Assembly: GCA_910589415.1 (NCBI GenBank)
Contig: OU342638.1
Coordinates: 558,001 to 622,000 of the forward strand
From: Malachius bipustulatus
Lineage: Eukaryota; Arthropoda; Insecta; Coleoptera; Melyridae
Direction of reading: 5' to 3'
DNA: 64,000 nucleotides
This document shows positions 13,433 through 26,480 of this stretch, one piece after another. The translations under genes and the position numbers were made by a program. Each line of letters opens with the position of its first letter. Position 1 is the first letter of the stretch. Below the pieces are notes generated by a model. The model saw only the letters and a program-made list of their open reading frames with translations, was not told the origin of the DNA and searched no databases.

Positions 13433-13686
13433 GTTCATTTTTATTACTTTTATGCAGTCCTGGAATCCACACGCCAACTGCGCTAGCGACACGCACTTGG
13501 GCTGCGTTAGCGGCCCACCAATGACCGTTAGCGGCCCACCAATTGCCACTAGCATTCATTTTTCGTTAGCGGGCAGCAAAAGTGCGCCATTTTTCGTTAG
13601 CGGCCCACCAATGGCGTTCATTTTTCGTTAGCGGCCCACCAATGACCGTTAGCGGCCCACCACTGGCCGCTAGCGTCGCGAACTCC
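13433..13686. repeat. Representative A121-B133 dimer (254 bp)
   Basis: The spacing from one core head at 13433 to the next at 13687 is 254 bp, made of a 121-bp A unit (13433-13553) and a 133-bp B unit (13554-13686). B lacks the TATTACTTTTATGCAATCC core. The junction is marked by ATTGCCACTAGC, a variant of ATGGCCGCTAGC found just before B units. B units of this class end with GTCGCGAACTCC rather than GTCGCGATCTCC, so the T-to-A change is a marker of descent from B. The same 254-bp spacing is seen at 2710-2963 and in many other blocks. Confidence 0.92.
13557..13649. repeat. 31-bp sub-repeats inside a B unit
   Basis: Three 31-bp steps starting at 13557, 13588 and 13619, each beginning CATTTTTCGTTAGCGG. 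The first continues with the private segment GGCAGCAAAAGTGCGC. The second continues with the ordinary CCCACCAATGGC sub-repeat. The third runs into two 21-bp sub-repeats. A 31-bp step looks like one 21-bp sub-repeat joined to about 10-11 bp of the A+T-rich head, which suggests B arose from fragments of A plus a short extra segment of unknown origin. Confidence 0.85.
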
Positions 13687-16600
13687 GTTCATTTTTATTA
13701 CTTTGATGCAATCCTGGAATCCACACGCCAACTGCGCTAGCGACACGCACTCGGGCTGCGTTAGCTGCCCACCAATGACCGTTAGCGGCTCACCAATGGC
13801 CGCTAGCGTCGCGATCTCCGTTCATTTTTATTACTTTCTTGCAATCCTAGAATCCACACGCCAACTACGCTAGCGACACTCACTTTTCTGCGTTAGCGGC
13901 TCATAAATGGCCGCTAGCGGCTCACAAATGGCCGCTAGCGGCTCAAAAATGGCCGCTAGCGGTCATTTTTATTACTTTCATGCAATCCTTGAATCCACAC
14001 GCCAACTACGCTAGCGACACGCACTTGGACTGCGTTAGCGGCCCACCAATGACCGTTAGCGGCCCACCAATGGCCGCTAGCGTCGCGATCTCCGTTGATT
14101 TTTATTACTTTTATGCAATAATGGAATCCACACGCCAACTGCGCTAGCGTCACGCACTTGGGCTGCGTTAGCGGCCCACCAATGACCGTTAGCGGCCCAC
14201 CAATGGCCGCTAGCGTCGCGATCTCCGTTCATTTTGATTACTTTCTTGCAATCCTGGAATCCACACGCCAACTGCGCTAGCGATACTCACTTTGCTGCGT
14301 TAGCGGCCCACCAATGACCGTTAGCGGCTTACCAATGGCCGCTAGCGTTAATTTTTATTACTTTCATGCAATCCTGGAATTCACACGCCAACTGCACTAG
14401 CAACACGCACTTGGGCTGCGTTAGCGGCCCACCAATGACCGTTAGCGGCCCTCCAATGGCCGCTAGCGTCGCGATCTCCATTCATTCTTATTACTTTTAT
14501 GCAATCCTGGAATCCACACGCCAACTACGCTAGCGACACGCACTTGGGCTGCGTTAGCGGCCCTCCAATGACAGTTAGCGGCCCACCAATGGCCGCTAGC
14601 GTTTATTTTTATTACTTTCATGCAATCCTGGAATCCACACGCCAACTGCACTAGCAACACGCACTTGGGCTGCGTTAGCGGCCCACGAATGACCGTTAGC
14701 AGCCCACCAATGGCCGCTAGCGTCGCGATCTCCATTCATTTTTATTACTTTTATGCAATCCTGGAATCCACACGCCAACTGCGCTAGCGACACGCACCTG
14801 GGCTGCGTTAGCGAAGCACCAATGACCGTTAGCGGCCCACCAATGGCCGCTAGCGTCGCGATCTCCGTTCATTTTTATTACTTTTATGCAATCCTGGAAT
14901 CCACACGCCAACTGCGCTAGCGACACGCACCTGGGCTGCGTTAGCGAAGCACCAATGACCGTTAGCGGCCCACCAATGGCCACTAGCTTTCATTTTTCGT
15001 TAGCGGGCAGCAAAAGTGCGCCATTTTTCGTTAGCGGCCCACCAAAGACCGTTAGCGGTCCACCAATGGCCACTAGCGTTCATTTTTATTACTTTCATGC
15101 AATCCTGGAATCCACACGCCAACTGCGCTAGCGACACGCACTTGAGCTGCGTTAGCGGGCCACCACTGACCGTTAGCGACCCACCAATGGCCACTAGCTT
15201 TCATTTTTCGTTAGCGGGCAGCAAAAGTGCGCCATTTTTCGTTAGCGGCCCACCAAAGACCGTTAGCGGTCCACCAATGGCCGCTAGCGTTCATTTTTAT
15301 TACTTTTATGCAATCCTGGAATTCACACGCCAACTGCGCTAGCGACACGCACTTGGGCTGCGTTAGCGAAGCACCAATGACCGTTAGCGGCCCACCAATG
15401 GCCGCTAGCGTCGCGATCTTCGTTCATTTTTATTACTTTTATGCAATCCTGTAATCCACACGCCAACTGCGCTAGCGACACGCACTTGGGCTGCGTTAGC
15501 GAACCACCAATGTCCGTTAGCGGCCCACCAATGACCACTAGCTTTCATTTTTCGTTAGCGGGCAGCAAAAGTGCGCCATTTTTCGTTAGCAGCCCACCAA
15601 TGGCGTTCATTTTTCGTTAGCGGCCCACCAATGACCGTTAGCGGCCCACCAATGGCCGCTAGCGTTCATTTTTATTTCTTTTATGCAATCCTGAAATCCA
15701 CACGCCAACTGCGCTAGCGACAAGCACCTGGGCTGCGTTAGCGAACCACCAATGACCGTTAGCGGCCCACCAATGGCCGCTAGCGTTCATTTTTATTACT
15801 TTTATGCTATCCTGGAATCCACACGCCAACTGCGCTAGCGACACGCACTTGGGCTGCGTTAGCGGCCCACCAATGACCGTTAGCGGCCAACCAATGGCCG
15901 CTAGCGTTCATTTTTATTACTTTTATGCAATCCTGGAATCCACACGCCAACTGCGCTAGCGACACGCACTTGGGCTGCGTTAGCGGCCCACCAATGACCG
16001 TTAGCGGCTTACCAATGGCCGCTAGCGTTAATTTTTATTACTTTCATGCAATCCTGGAATCCACACGCCAACTGCACTAGCAACACGCACCTGGGCTGCG
16101 TTAGCGAAGCACCAATGACCGTTAGCGGCCCACCAATGGCCGCTAGCGTCGCGATCTCCGTTCATTTTTATTACTTTTATGCAATCCTGGAATCCACACG
16201 CCAACTGCGCTAGCGATACGCACCTGGGCTGCGTTAGCGAAGCACCAATGACCGTTAGCGGCCCAACAATGGCCGCTAGCGTCGCGATCTCCGTTCATTT
16301 TTATTACTTTCCTGCAATCCTGGAATCCACACGCCAACTGCGCTAGCGACACGCACTTGGGCTGCGTTAGCGGCCCACCAATGACCGTAAGCGGCCCACC
16401 AATGGCCGCTAGCGTCGCGATCTCCGTTCATTTTTATTACTTTTATGCAATCCTGTAATCCACACGCCAACTGCGCTAGCGACACGCACTTGGGCTGCGT
16501 TAGCGAACCACCAATGACCGTTAGCGGCCCACCAATTGCCACTAGCAATTATTTTTCGTTAGCGGGCAGCAAAAGTGCGCCATTTTTCGTTAGCGGCCCA

Positions 16601-17630
16601 CCAATGGCGTTTATTTTTCGTTAGCGGCCCACCAATGACCGTTAGCGGCCCATCACTGGCCGCTAGCGTCGCGAACTCCGTTCATTCTTATTACTTTTAT
16701 GCAATCCTGGAATCCACATGCCAACTGCGCTAGCGACACGCACTTGGGCTGCGTTAGCGAACCACCAATGACCGTTAGCGGCCCACCAATGGCCGCTAGC
16801 GTTCATTTTTATTACTTTTATGCAGTCCTGGAATCCACACGCCAACTGCGCTAGCGACACGCACTTGGGCTGCGTTAGCGGCCCACCAATGACCGTTAGC
16901 GGCCCACCAATTGCCACTAGCATTTATTTGTCGTTAGCGGGCAGCAAAAGTGCGCCATTTTTCGTTAGCGGCCCACCAATGGCGTTCATTTTTCGTTAGC
17001 GGCCCACCAATGACCGTTAGCGGCTCACCACTGGCCGCTAGCGTCGCGAACTCCGTTCATTTTTATTACTTTGATGCAATCCTGGAATCCACACGCCAAC
17101 TGCGCTAGCGACACGCACTCGAGCTGCGTTAGCTGCCCACCAATGACCATTAGCGGCTCACCAATGGCCGCTAGCGTCGCGATCTCCGTTCATTTTTATT
17201 ACTTTCTTGCAATCCTAGAATCCACACGCCAACTACGCTAGCGACACTCACTTTTCTGCGTTAGCGGCTCATAAATGGCCGCTAGTGGTCATTTTTATTA
17301 CTTTCATGCAATCCTTGAATCCACACGCCAACTACGCTAGCGACACGCACTTGGACTGCGTTAGCGGCCCACCAATGACCGTTAGCGGCCCACCAATGGC
17401 CGCTAGCGTCGCGATCTCCGTTGATTTTTTATACTTTTATGCAATCCTGGAATCCACACGCCAACTGCGCTAGCGATACTCACTTTGCTGCGTTAGCGGC
17501 CCACCAATGACCTTTAGCGGCTTACCAATGGCCGCTAGCGTTAATTTTTATTACTTTCATGCAATCCTGGAATTCACACGCCAACTGCACTAGCAACACG
17601 CACTTGGGCTGCGTTAGCGGCCCACCAATG

Positions 17631-20600
17631 ACCGTTAGCGGCCCACCAATGGCCGCTAGCGTCGCGATCTCCATTCATTCTTATTACTTTTATGCAATCC
17701 TGGAATCCACACGCCAACTACGCTAGCGACACGCACTTGGGCTGCGTTAGCGGCCCTCCAATGACAGTTAGCGGCCCACCAATGGCCGCTAGCGTTTATT
17801 TTTATTACTTTCATGCAATCCTGGAATCCACACGCACACTGCACTAGCAACACGCACTTGGGCTGCGTTAGCGGCCCACCAATGACCGTTAGCGGCCCAC
17901 CAATGGCCGCTAGCTTCGCGATCTCCATTCATTTTTATTACTTTTATGCAATCCTGGAATCCACACGCCAACTGCGCTAGCGACACGCACCTGGGCTGCG
18001 TTAGCGAAGCACCAATGACCGTTAGCGGCCCACCAATGACCGCTAGCGTAGCGATCTCCGTTCATTTTTATTACTTTTATGCAATCCTGGAATCGACACG
18101 CCAACTGCGCTAGCGACACGCACCTGGGCTGCGTTAGCGAAGCACCAATGACCGTTAGCGGCCCACCAATGACCGTTAGCGGCTTACCAATGTCCGCTAG
18201 CGTTAATTTTTATTACTTTCATGCAATCCTGGAATCCACACGCCAACTGCACTAGCAACATGCACTTGGGCTGCGTTAGCGGCCCACCAATGACCGTTAG
18301 CGGCCCACCAATGGCCGCTAGCGTCGCGATCTCCGTTCATTTCTATTACTTTCTTGCAATCCTAGAATCCACACGCCAACTACGCTAGCGACACTCACTT
18401 TTCTGCGTTAGCGGCTCATAAATGGCCGCTAGCGGCTCACAAATGGCCGCTAGCGGCTCACAAATGGCTGCTAGCGTTCATTTTTATTACTTTCATGCAA
18501 TCCTTGAATCCACACGCCAACTGCGCTAGCGACACGCACTTGGGTTGCGTTAGCGGCCCACCAATGACCGTTAGCGGCCCACCAATGGTCGCTAGCGTCG
18601 CGATCTCCATTGATTTTTATTACTTTTATGCAATAATGGAATCTATAGCGTCGCGATCTCCGTTCATTTTTATTACTTTCTTGCAATCCTAGAATCCACA
18701 CGTCAACTACGCTAGCGATACTCACTTTGCTGCGTTAGCGGCCCACCAATGACCGTTAGCGGCTTACCAATGTCCGCTAGCGTTAATTTTTATTACTTTC
18801 ATGCAATCCTGGAATCCACACGCCAACTGCACTAGCAACACGCACTTGGGCTGCGTTAGCGGCCCACCAATGACAGTTAGCGTCCCACCAATGGCCGCTA
18901 GCGTACATTTTTATTACTTTTAGGCAATCCTGGAATCCACACGCCAACTGCGCTAGCGACACGCACTTGGGCTGCGTTAGCGGCCCACCAATGACCGTTA
19001 GCGGCCTACATATGGCCGCTAGGGGCACACAAATGGCCGCTAGCGTTCATTTTTATTACTTTCATGCAATCCTGGAATCCACACGCCAACTGCGCTAGCG
19101 ACACGCACTTGGGCTGCGTTAGCGGCCCACCAATGACCGTAAGCGGCCCACCAATGGCCGCTAGCGTCGCGATCTCCGTTCATTTTTATTACTTTTATGC
19201 AATCCTGTAATCCACACGCCAACTGCGCTAGCGACACGCACTTGGGCTGCGTTAGCGAACCACCAATGACCGTTAGCGGCCCACCAATTGCCACTAGCAA
19301 TTATTTTTCGTTAGCGGGCAGCAAAAGTGCGCCATTTTTCGTTAGCGGCCCACCAATGGCGTTTATTTTTCGTTAGCGGCCCACCAATGACCGTTAGCGG
19401 CCCATCACTGGCCGCTAGCGTCGCGAACTCCGTTCATTCTTATTACTTTTATGCAATCCTGGAATCCACACGCCAACTGCGCTAGCGACACGCACTTGGG
19501 CTGCGTTAGCGAACCACCAATGACCGTTAGCGGCCCACCAATGACCGCTAGCGTTCATTTTTATTACTTTTATGCAGTCCTGGAATCCACACGCCAACTG
19601 CGCTAGCGACACGCACTTGGGCTGCGTTAGCGGCCCACCAATGACCGTTAGCGGCCCACCAATTGCCACTAGCATTTATTTTTCGTTAGCGGGCAGCAAA
19701 AGTGCGCCATTTTTCGTTAGCGGCCCACCAATGGCGTTCATTTTTCGTTAGCGGCCCACCAATGACCGTTAGCGGCCCACCACTGGCCGCTAGCGTCGCG
19801 AACTCCGTTCATTTTTATTACTTTGATGCAATCCTGGAATCCACACGCCAACTGCGCTAGCGACACGCACTCGGGCTGCGTTAGCTGCCCACCAATGACC
19901 GTTAGCGGCTCACCAATGGCCGCTAGCGTCGCGATCTCCGTTCATTTTTATTACTTTCTTGCAATCCTAGAATCCACACGCCAACTACGCTAGCGACACT
20001 CACTTTTCTGCGTTAGCGGCTCATAAATGGCCGCTAGCGGCTCACAAATGGCCGCTAGCGGCTCAAAAATGGCCGCTAGCGGTCATTTTTATTACTTTCA
20101 TGCAATCCTTGAATCCACACGCCAACTACGCTAGCGACACGCACTTGGACTGCGTTAGCGGCCCACCAATGACCGTTAGCGGCCCACCAATGGCCGCTAG
20201 CGTCGCGATCTCCGTTGATTTTTATTACTTTTATGCAATAATGGAATCCACACGCCAACTGCGCTAGCGTCACGCACTTGGGCTGCGTTAGCGGCCCACC
20301 AATGACCGTTAGCGGCCCACCAATGGCCGCTAGCGTCGCGATCTCCGTTCATTTTGATTACTTTCTTGCAATCCTGGAATCCACACGCCAACTGCGCTAG
20401 CGATACTCACTTTGCTGCGTTAGCGGCCCACCAATGACCGTTAGCGGCTTACCAATGGCCGCTAGCGTTAATTTTTATTACTTTCATGCAATCCTGGAAT
20501 TCACACGCCAACTGCACTAGCAACACGCACTTGGGCTGCGTTAGCGGCCCACCAATGACCGTTAGCGGCCCTCCAATGGCCGCTAGCGTCGCGATCTCCA

Positions 20601-22125
20601 TTCATTCTTATTACTTTTATGCAATCCTGGAATCCACACGCCAACTACGCTAGCGACACGCACTTGGGCTGCGTTAGCGGCCCTCCAATGACAGTTAGCG
20701 GCCCACCAATGGCCGCTAGCGTTTATTTTTATTACTTTCATGCAATCCTGGAATCCACACGCCAACTGCACTAGCAACACGCACTTGGGCTGCGTTAGCG
20801 GCCCACGAATGACCGTTAGCAGCCCACCAATGGCCGCTAGCGTCGCGATCTCCATTCATTTTTATTACTTTTATGCAATCCTGGAATCCACACGCCAACT
20901 GCGCTAGCGACACGCACCTGGGCTGCGTTAGCGAAGCACCAATGACCGTTAGCGGCCCACCAATGGCCGCTAGCGTCGCGATCTCCGTTCATTTTTATTA
21001 CTTTTATGCAATCCTGGAATCCACACGCCAACTGCGCTAGCGACACGCACCTGGGCTGCGTTAGCGAAGCACCAATGACCGTTAGCGGCCCACCAATGGC
21101 CACTAGCTTTCATTTTTCGTTAGCGGGCAGCAAAAGTGCGCCATTTTTCGTTAGCGGCCCACCAAAGACCGTTAGCGGTCCACCAATGGCCGCTAGCGTT
21201 CATTTTTATTACTTTCATGCAATCCTGGAATCCACACGCCAACTGCGCTAGCGACACGCACTTGAGCTGCGTTAGCGGGCCACCACTGACCGTTAGCGAC
21301 CCACCAATGGCCACTAGCTTTCATTTTTCGTTAGCGGGCAGCAAAAGTGCGCCATTTTTCGTTAGCGGCCCACCAAAGACCGTTAGCGGTCCACCAATGG
21401 CCGCTAGCGTTCATTTTTATTACTTTTATGCAATCCTGGAATTCACACGCCAACTGCGCTAGCGACACGCACCTGGGCTGCGTTAGCGAAGCACCAATGA
21501 CCGTTAGCGGCCCACCAATGGCCGCTAGCGTCGCGATCTTCGTTCATTTTTATTACTTTTATGCAATCCTGTAATCCACACGCCAACTGCGCTAGCGACA
21601 CGCACTTGGGCTGCGTTAGCGAACCACCAATGTCCGTTAGCGGCCCACCAATGACCACTAGCTTTCATTTTTCGTTAGCGGGCAGCAAAAGTGCGCCATT
21701 TTTCGTTAGCAGCCCACAAATGGCGTTCATTTTTCGTTAGCGGCCCACCAATGACCGTTAGCGGCCCACCAATGGCCGCTAGCGTTCATTTTTATTACTT
21801 TTATGCAATCCTGAAATCCACACGCCAACTGCGCTAGCGACAAGCACCTGGGCTGCGTTAGCGAACCACCAATGACCGTTAGCGGCCCACCAATGGCCGC
21901 TAGCGTTCATTTTTATTACTTTTATGCTATCCTGGAATCCACACGCCAACTGCGCTAGCGACACGCACTTGGGCTGCGTTAGCGGCCCACCAATGACCGT
22001 TAGCGGCCAACCAATGGCCGCTAGCGTTCATTTTTATTACTTTTATGCAATCCTGAAATCCACACGCCAACAACGCTAGCGACACGCACTTGGGCTGCGT
22101 TAGCGGCCCACCAATGACCGTTAGC
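17631..22125. repeat. Higher-order repeat copy, third and incomplete
   Basis: Follows the preceding copy at an offset of 6,120 bp up to about 22125. It then departs into units with CCAACAACGC and CCAACC variants that are absent from the earlier copies at this place. It contains the truncated unit at 18597 and two 211-bp composite units starting near 21107. Confidence 0.75.
18597..18649. repeat. Truncated 53-bp core unit, copy 4
   Basis: Same junction and flanks. It is 6,120 bp after the copy at 12477, the longer period of the local higher-order repeat. Confidence 0.93.
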
Positions 22126-23149
22126 GGCCAACCAATGGCCGCTAGCGTTCATTTTTCGTTAGCGGGCAGCAAAAGTGCGCCTTTTTTCGTTAGCGGCCCA
22201 CCAATGGCGTTCATTTTTCGTTAGCGGCCCACCAATGACCGTTAGCGGCCCACCACTGGCCGCTAGCGTCGCGAACTCCGATCATTCTTATTACTTTTAT
22301 GCAATCCTGGAATCCACACGCCAACAACGCTAGCGACACGCACTTGGGCTGCGTTAGCGGCCCACCAATGACCGTTAGCGGCCAACCAATGGCCGCTAGC
22401 GATCATTTTTATTACTTTTATGCAATCCTGGAATCCACACGCCAACAACGCTAGCGACACGCACTTGGGCTGCGTTAGCGGCCCACCAATGACCGTTAGC
22501 GGCCAACCAATGGCCGCTAGCGTTCATTTTTATTACTTTTATGCAATCCTGGAATCCACACGCCAACTGCGCTAGCGACACGCACTTGGGCTGCGTTAGC
22601 TGCCCACCAATGACCGTTAGCGGCCCACCAATGGCCGCTAGCGTCGCGATCTCCGTTCATTTTTATTACTTTCTTGCAATCCTAGAATCCACACGCCAAC
22701 TACGCTAGCGACACTCACTTTTCTGCGTTAGCGGCTCATAAATGGCCGCTAGCGGCTCATAAATGGCTGCTAGCGTTCATTTTTATTACTTTCATGCAAT
22801 CCTTGAATCCACACGCCAACTGCGCTAGCGTCACGTACTTGGGCTGCGTAAGCGGCCCACCAATGATCGTTAGCGGCCCACCAATGGCCGCTAGCGTCGC
22901 GATCTCCGTTCATTTTTATTACTTTCTTGCAATCCTGGAATCCACACGCCAACTGCGCTAGCGACACGCACTTGGGCTGCGTTAGCGGCCCACCAATGAC
23001 CGTTAGCGGCCCACCAATGGCCGCTAGCGTCGCGATCTCCGTTAATTTTTATTACTTTCTTGCAATCCTAGAATCCACACGACAACTACGCTAGCGACAC
23101 TCACTTTTCTGCGTTAACGGCTCATAAATGGCCGCAAGCGGCTCACAAA

Positions 23150-24650
23150 TGGCTGCTAGCGTTCATTTTTATTACTTTCATGCAATCCTTGAATCCACAC
23201 GCCAACTGCGCTAGCGTCACGCACTTGGGCTGCGTAAGCGGCCCACCAATGATCGTTAGCGGCCCACCAATGGCCGCTAGCGTCGCGATCTCCGTTCATT
23301 TTTATTACTTTCTTGCAATCCTGGAATCCACACGCCAACTGCGCTAGCGACACGCTTTTGGGCTGCGTTAGCGGCACACCAATGACCGATAGCGGCCCAC
23401 CAATGGCCACTAGCTTTCATTTTTAGTTAGCGGGCAGCAAAAGTGGGTCATTTTTCGTTAGCGGCCCACCAATGGCGTTAATTTTTCGTTAGCGGCCCAC
23501 CAATGACCGTTAGCGGCCCACCAATGGCCGCTAGCGTCGCGATCTCCGTTCATTTTTATTACTTTCTTGCAATCCTGGAATCCACTCGCCAACTGCGCTA
23601 GCGATACTCACTTTGCTGCGTTAGCGGCCCACCAATGACTGTTAGCGGCCCACCGATGGCCGCTAGCGTTCAGTTTTCGTTAGCGAGCAGCCAAAGTGGG
23701 TCATTTTTCGTTAGCGGCCCACCAATTGCGTTCATTTTTTGTTAGCGGCTTACCAATGGCCGCTAGCGTTAATTTTTATTACTTTCATGCAATCCTGGAA
23801 TCCACACGCCAACTGCACTAGCGACACGCACTTGGGCTGCGTTAGCGGCCCACTAATGACCGTTAGCGGCCCACCAATGGCCGCTAGCGTCGCGATCTCC
23901 GTTCATTTTTATTACTTTCTTGCAATCCTAGAATCCACACGCCAACTACGCTAGCGACACTCACTTTTCTGCGTTAGCGGCCCACCAATGACAGTTAGCG
24001 GCCCACCAATGGCCGCTAGCGTACATTTTTATTACTTTTATGCAATCCTAGAATCCACACGCCAACTGCGCTAGCGACACGCACTTGGGCTGCGTTAGCG
24101 GCCCACCAATGACCGTAAGCGGCCCACCAATGGCCGCTAGCGTCGCGATCTCCGTTCATTTTTATTACTTTTATGCAATCCTGTAATCCACACGCCAACT
24201 GCGCTAGCGACACGCACTTGGGCTGCGTTAGCGAACCACCAATGACCGTTAGCGGCCCACCAATTGCCACTAGCAATTATTTTTCGTTAGCGGGCAGAAA
24301 AAGTGCGCCATTTTTCGTTAGCGGCCCACCAATGGCGTTTATTTTTCGTTAGCGGCCCACCAATGACCGTTAGCGGCCCATTACTGGCCGCTAGCGTCGC
24401 GAACTCCGTTCATTCTTATTACTTTTATGCAATCCTGGAATCCACACGCCAACTGCGCTAGCGACACGCACTTGGGCTGCGTTAGCGAACCACCAATGAC
24501 CGTTAGCGGCCCACCAATTGCCACTAGCAATTATTTTTCGTTAGCGGGCAGCAAAAGTGCGCCATTTTTCGTTAGCAGCCCACCAATGACCGTTAGCGGC
24601 CCACCAATAGCCGCTAGCGTTCATTTTTATTACTTATGCCAACTGCGCTA
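23150..24650. repeat. 2.2-kb-type block, isolated copy
   Basis: This stretch matches 53537-55037 at an offset of 30,387 bp. Shared private variants include CACGCTTTTGGGC, GACCGATAGC, AAGTGGGTCATTT in a modified B unit, GCGAGCAGCC near 23684, and a core unit shortened by 21 bp (ATTACTTATGCCAACTG at about 24628). It differs at TTTTAGTTAGCGG near 23423, where the others have TTTTCGTTAGCGG. Confidence 0.8.
23672..23745. repeat. Divergent B-unit variant (B-prime)
   Basis: A B-like segment reading GTTCAGTTTTCGTTAGCGAG, then CAGCCAAAGTGGGTC, then TTTTTCGTTAGCGG and a TTTTTTGTTAGCGG step. It keeps the 31-bp rhythm but differs from ordinary B at several positions (GAGCAGCC for GGGCAGCA, GTGGGTCA for GTGCGCCA). 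The same variant recurs near 54058, 56275 and 61855, always within the 2.2-kb block. Confidence 0.75.
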
Positions 24651-25431
24651 GCGACACGCACTTGGGCTGCGTTAGCGAACCACCAATGACCGTTAGCGGC
24701 AAACCAATGGCCGCTAACGTTCATTTTTATTACTTTTATGCTATCCTGGAATCCACACGCCAACTGCGCTAGCGACACGCACTTGGGCTGCGTTAGCGAC
24801 CCACCAATGACCGTTAGCGGCCAACCAATGGCCGCTAGCGTTCATTTTTTTTAATTTTATGCAATCCTGGAATCCACACGCCAACAACGCTAGCGACACG
24901 CACTTGGGCTGCGTTAGCGGCCCACCAATGACCGTTAGCGGCCAACCAATGGCCGCTAGCGTTCATTTTTCGTTAGCGGGCAGCAAAAGTGCGCCATTTT
25001 TCGTTAGCGGCCCACCAATGGCGTTCATTTTTCGTTAGCGGCCCACCAATGACCGTTAGCGGCCCACCACTGGCCGCTAGCGTCGCGAACTCCGATCATT
25101 CTTATTACTTTTATGCAATCCTGGAATCCACACGCCAACAACGCTAGCGACACGCACTTGGGCTGAGTTAGCGGCCCACCAATGACCGTTAGCGGCCAAC
25201 CAATGGCCGCTAGCGTTCATTTTCATTACTTTTATGCAATCCTGGAATCCACACGCCAACTGCGCTAGCGACACGCACTTGGGCTGCGTTAGCGGCCCAC
25301 CAATTGCCACTAGCATTCATTTTTCGTTAGCGGGCAGCAAAAGTGCGCCATTTTTCGTTAGCGGCCCACCAATGGCGTTCATTTTTCGTTAGCGGCCCAC
25401 CAATGACCGTTAGCGGCCCACCACTGGCCGC

Positions 25432-25433
25432 TA
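25432..25433. other. Target-site duplication, left TA
   Basis: The TA of the satellite palindrome GCTAGC, duplicated on insertion. The uninterrupted site at 39821-39826 has a single TA. Confidence 0.9.
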
Positions 25434-25450
25434 CCCAACTAACAATTTAG
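25434..25450 (+). repeat. Left terminal inverted repeat, 17 bp
   Basis: CCCAACTAACAATTTAG, the exact reverse complement of 27033-27049. Past 17 bp the two ends diverge (TTTTGTAATT here; GATTTTATAG reading inward from the right end). Confidence 0.93.
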
Positions 25451-25796
25451 TTTTGTAATTCTGAAGTTACAGAACTTTTAGATTTTATTGCTATTTTCTT
25501 ACTGCTTCTCAAATGCAATTTAGTTACATAGCAGCTGTGAATACGATAGTTTGTTCTACAAAACAAAATGGGTTTATAAGCCTGTTTCTAGAATGTTCTT
25601 ATAATAAAATTATAAAACATCTTCCATAATAATTAAAAAATTACTTTATAGTAGTTTATACAACATGTCTATAGAGCATCCAAGCTGCTAAAAAACAAAA
25701 CTGATTCATAAATATTTTATAGAGATTATTAAGAGTTATAAACACCTCTTATTAAACTGTTTTTTAAAGACTTTTTGAAGCATTTATATAATAATG

Positions 25797-26240
25797 TTTT
25801 TATAAAAATGACATTCCACAGCAAATTACACACAGTCGAGACTGTTATAAAACTGTTACATTATAATCCCAAAAGGTACTTCAATAAAATATCTTCAAGT
25901 TACCACTAAAACATTTATAAAGCAAATGCGCTAGGTGTATAACCTCAAAATAACAAATAATTTCATTTATATAAAAATATTTTGAAAAAATAATAATTTT
26001 ATCAAGAACCTAATACCTAAAACAAAAAAGACAAACATCCAATAATTAAGAAGCAGAGGTTCTAATACTTAATTCGGTAAATACTTATTTCGGATGACAC
26101 AAATCTATTAATTGTGTAACAGAGTTTATAAGTGATTAAAAGGCAAATCAATTTTATAAATGTTGCCATACTACTTTTATAAAACATCAATGTTCATCCG
26201 CATGGCGATCTTTCTGAATGATTTGTTGGAGTTTTATAAA
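25797..26240. repeat. Cluster of TTTATAAA palindromes, left part of transposon
   Basis: Exact TTTATAAA occurs at 25799, 25914, 26153, 26176 and 26233, with near copies at 25573, 25610, 25846 and 26125. Most are followed by C or GC (TATAAAAC, TATAAAGC). With about 75% A+T I would expect fewer than one exact copy in the whole element. Repeated short motifs inside a transposon end can be transposase binding sites in some families, but here that is only a possibility. Confidence 0.7.
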
Positions 26241-26480
26241 GCTCAACAAATGCACAAAATTGTCATATAGTGCATAGTACACAACAAAAAGGTTTTATGA
26301 AAAGGCCGCCATGCTTAACAAACGCCTACCAAGAACAAACGGAGCCATTATTATCATTCGAAAATAATATTAAAATTTTTTAACATGCAAGTTAAATATC
26401 AATTGAATTTATTCAAATTTTATATATTTCTACTTTAAAGCTCCCTTGTATTCTAAAAACATAAAAATTAAGAATCCAAA

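Larger units (their letters stand above)
11511..17630. repeat. Higher-order repeat copy, 6,120-bp period
   Basis: Landmarks in this copy recur 6,120 bp further on, at 17.6-22.1 kb: the truncated unit at 12477 and 18597, the CCACGAATGACCGTTAGCAGCC variant near 14690 and 20810, and the tandem 211-bp units. Compared with the preceding 4,873-bp copy it has 1,247 extra bp, roughly 16385-17631. That segment is also present upstream at 5.4-6.6 kb (offset 10,993 bp), so the shorter copy is best read as a deletion. Confidence 0.8.
1..25433. repeat. Satellite array, left part (A/B units, higher-order repeats)
   Basis: Continuous head-to-tail satellite DNA, all in one orientation. The unit can be followed by its A+T-rich head GTTCATTTTTATTACTTT, which returns every 121, 133 or 254 bp. 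The consensus 133-bp unit counts to about 56% G+C, with 44 C against 30 G on this strand. No non-satellite sequence is seen in this interval. Open frames of 60-108 codons recur with the repeat. The units are 121 or 133 bp (both 1 modulo 3), so each unit shifts the frame and no long frame can persist. I therefore call no genes here. The array continues beyond position 1, since the window begins inside a B unit. Confidence 0.98.

Noticed and set aside
13557..13580. CENP-B box resemblance in TTTTCGTTAGCGGGCAG
   Set aside because: The TTCG and CGGG blocks are 4 bp apart. The established box needs 7 bp between them with an A at a fixed place. The match is only superficial.
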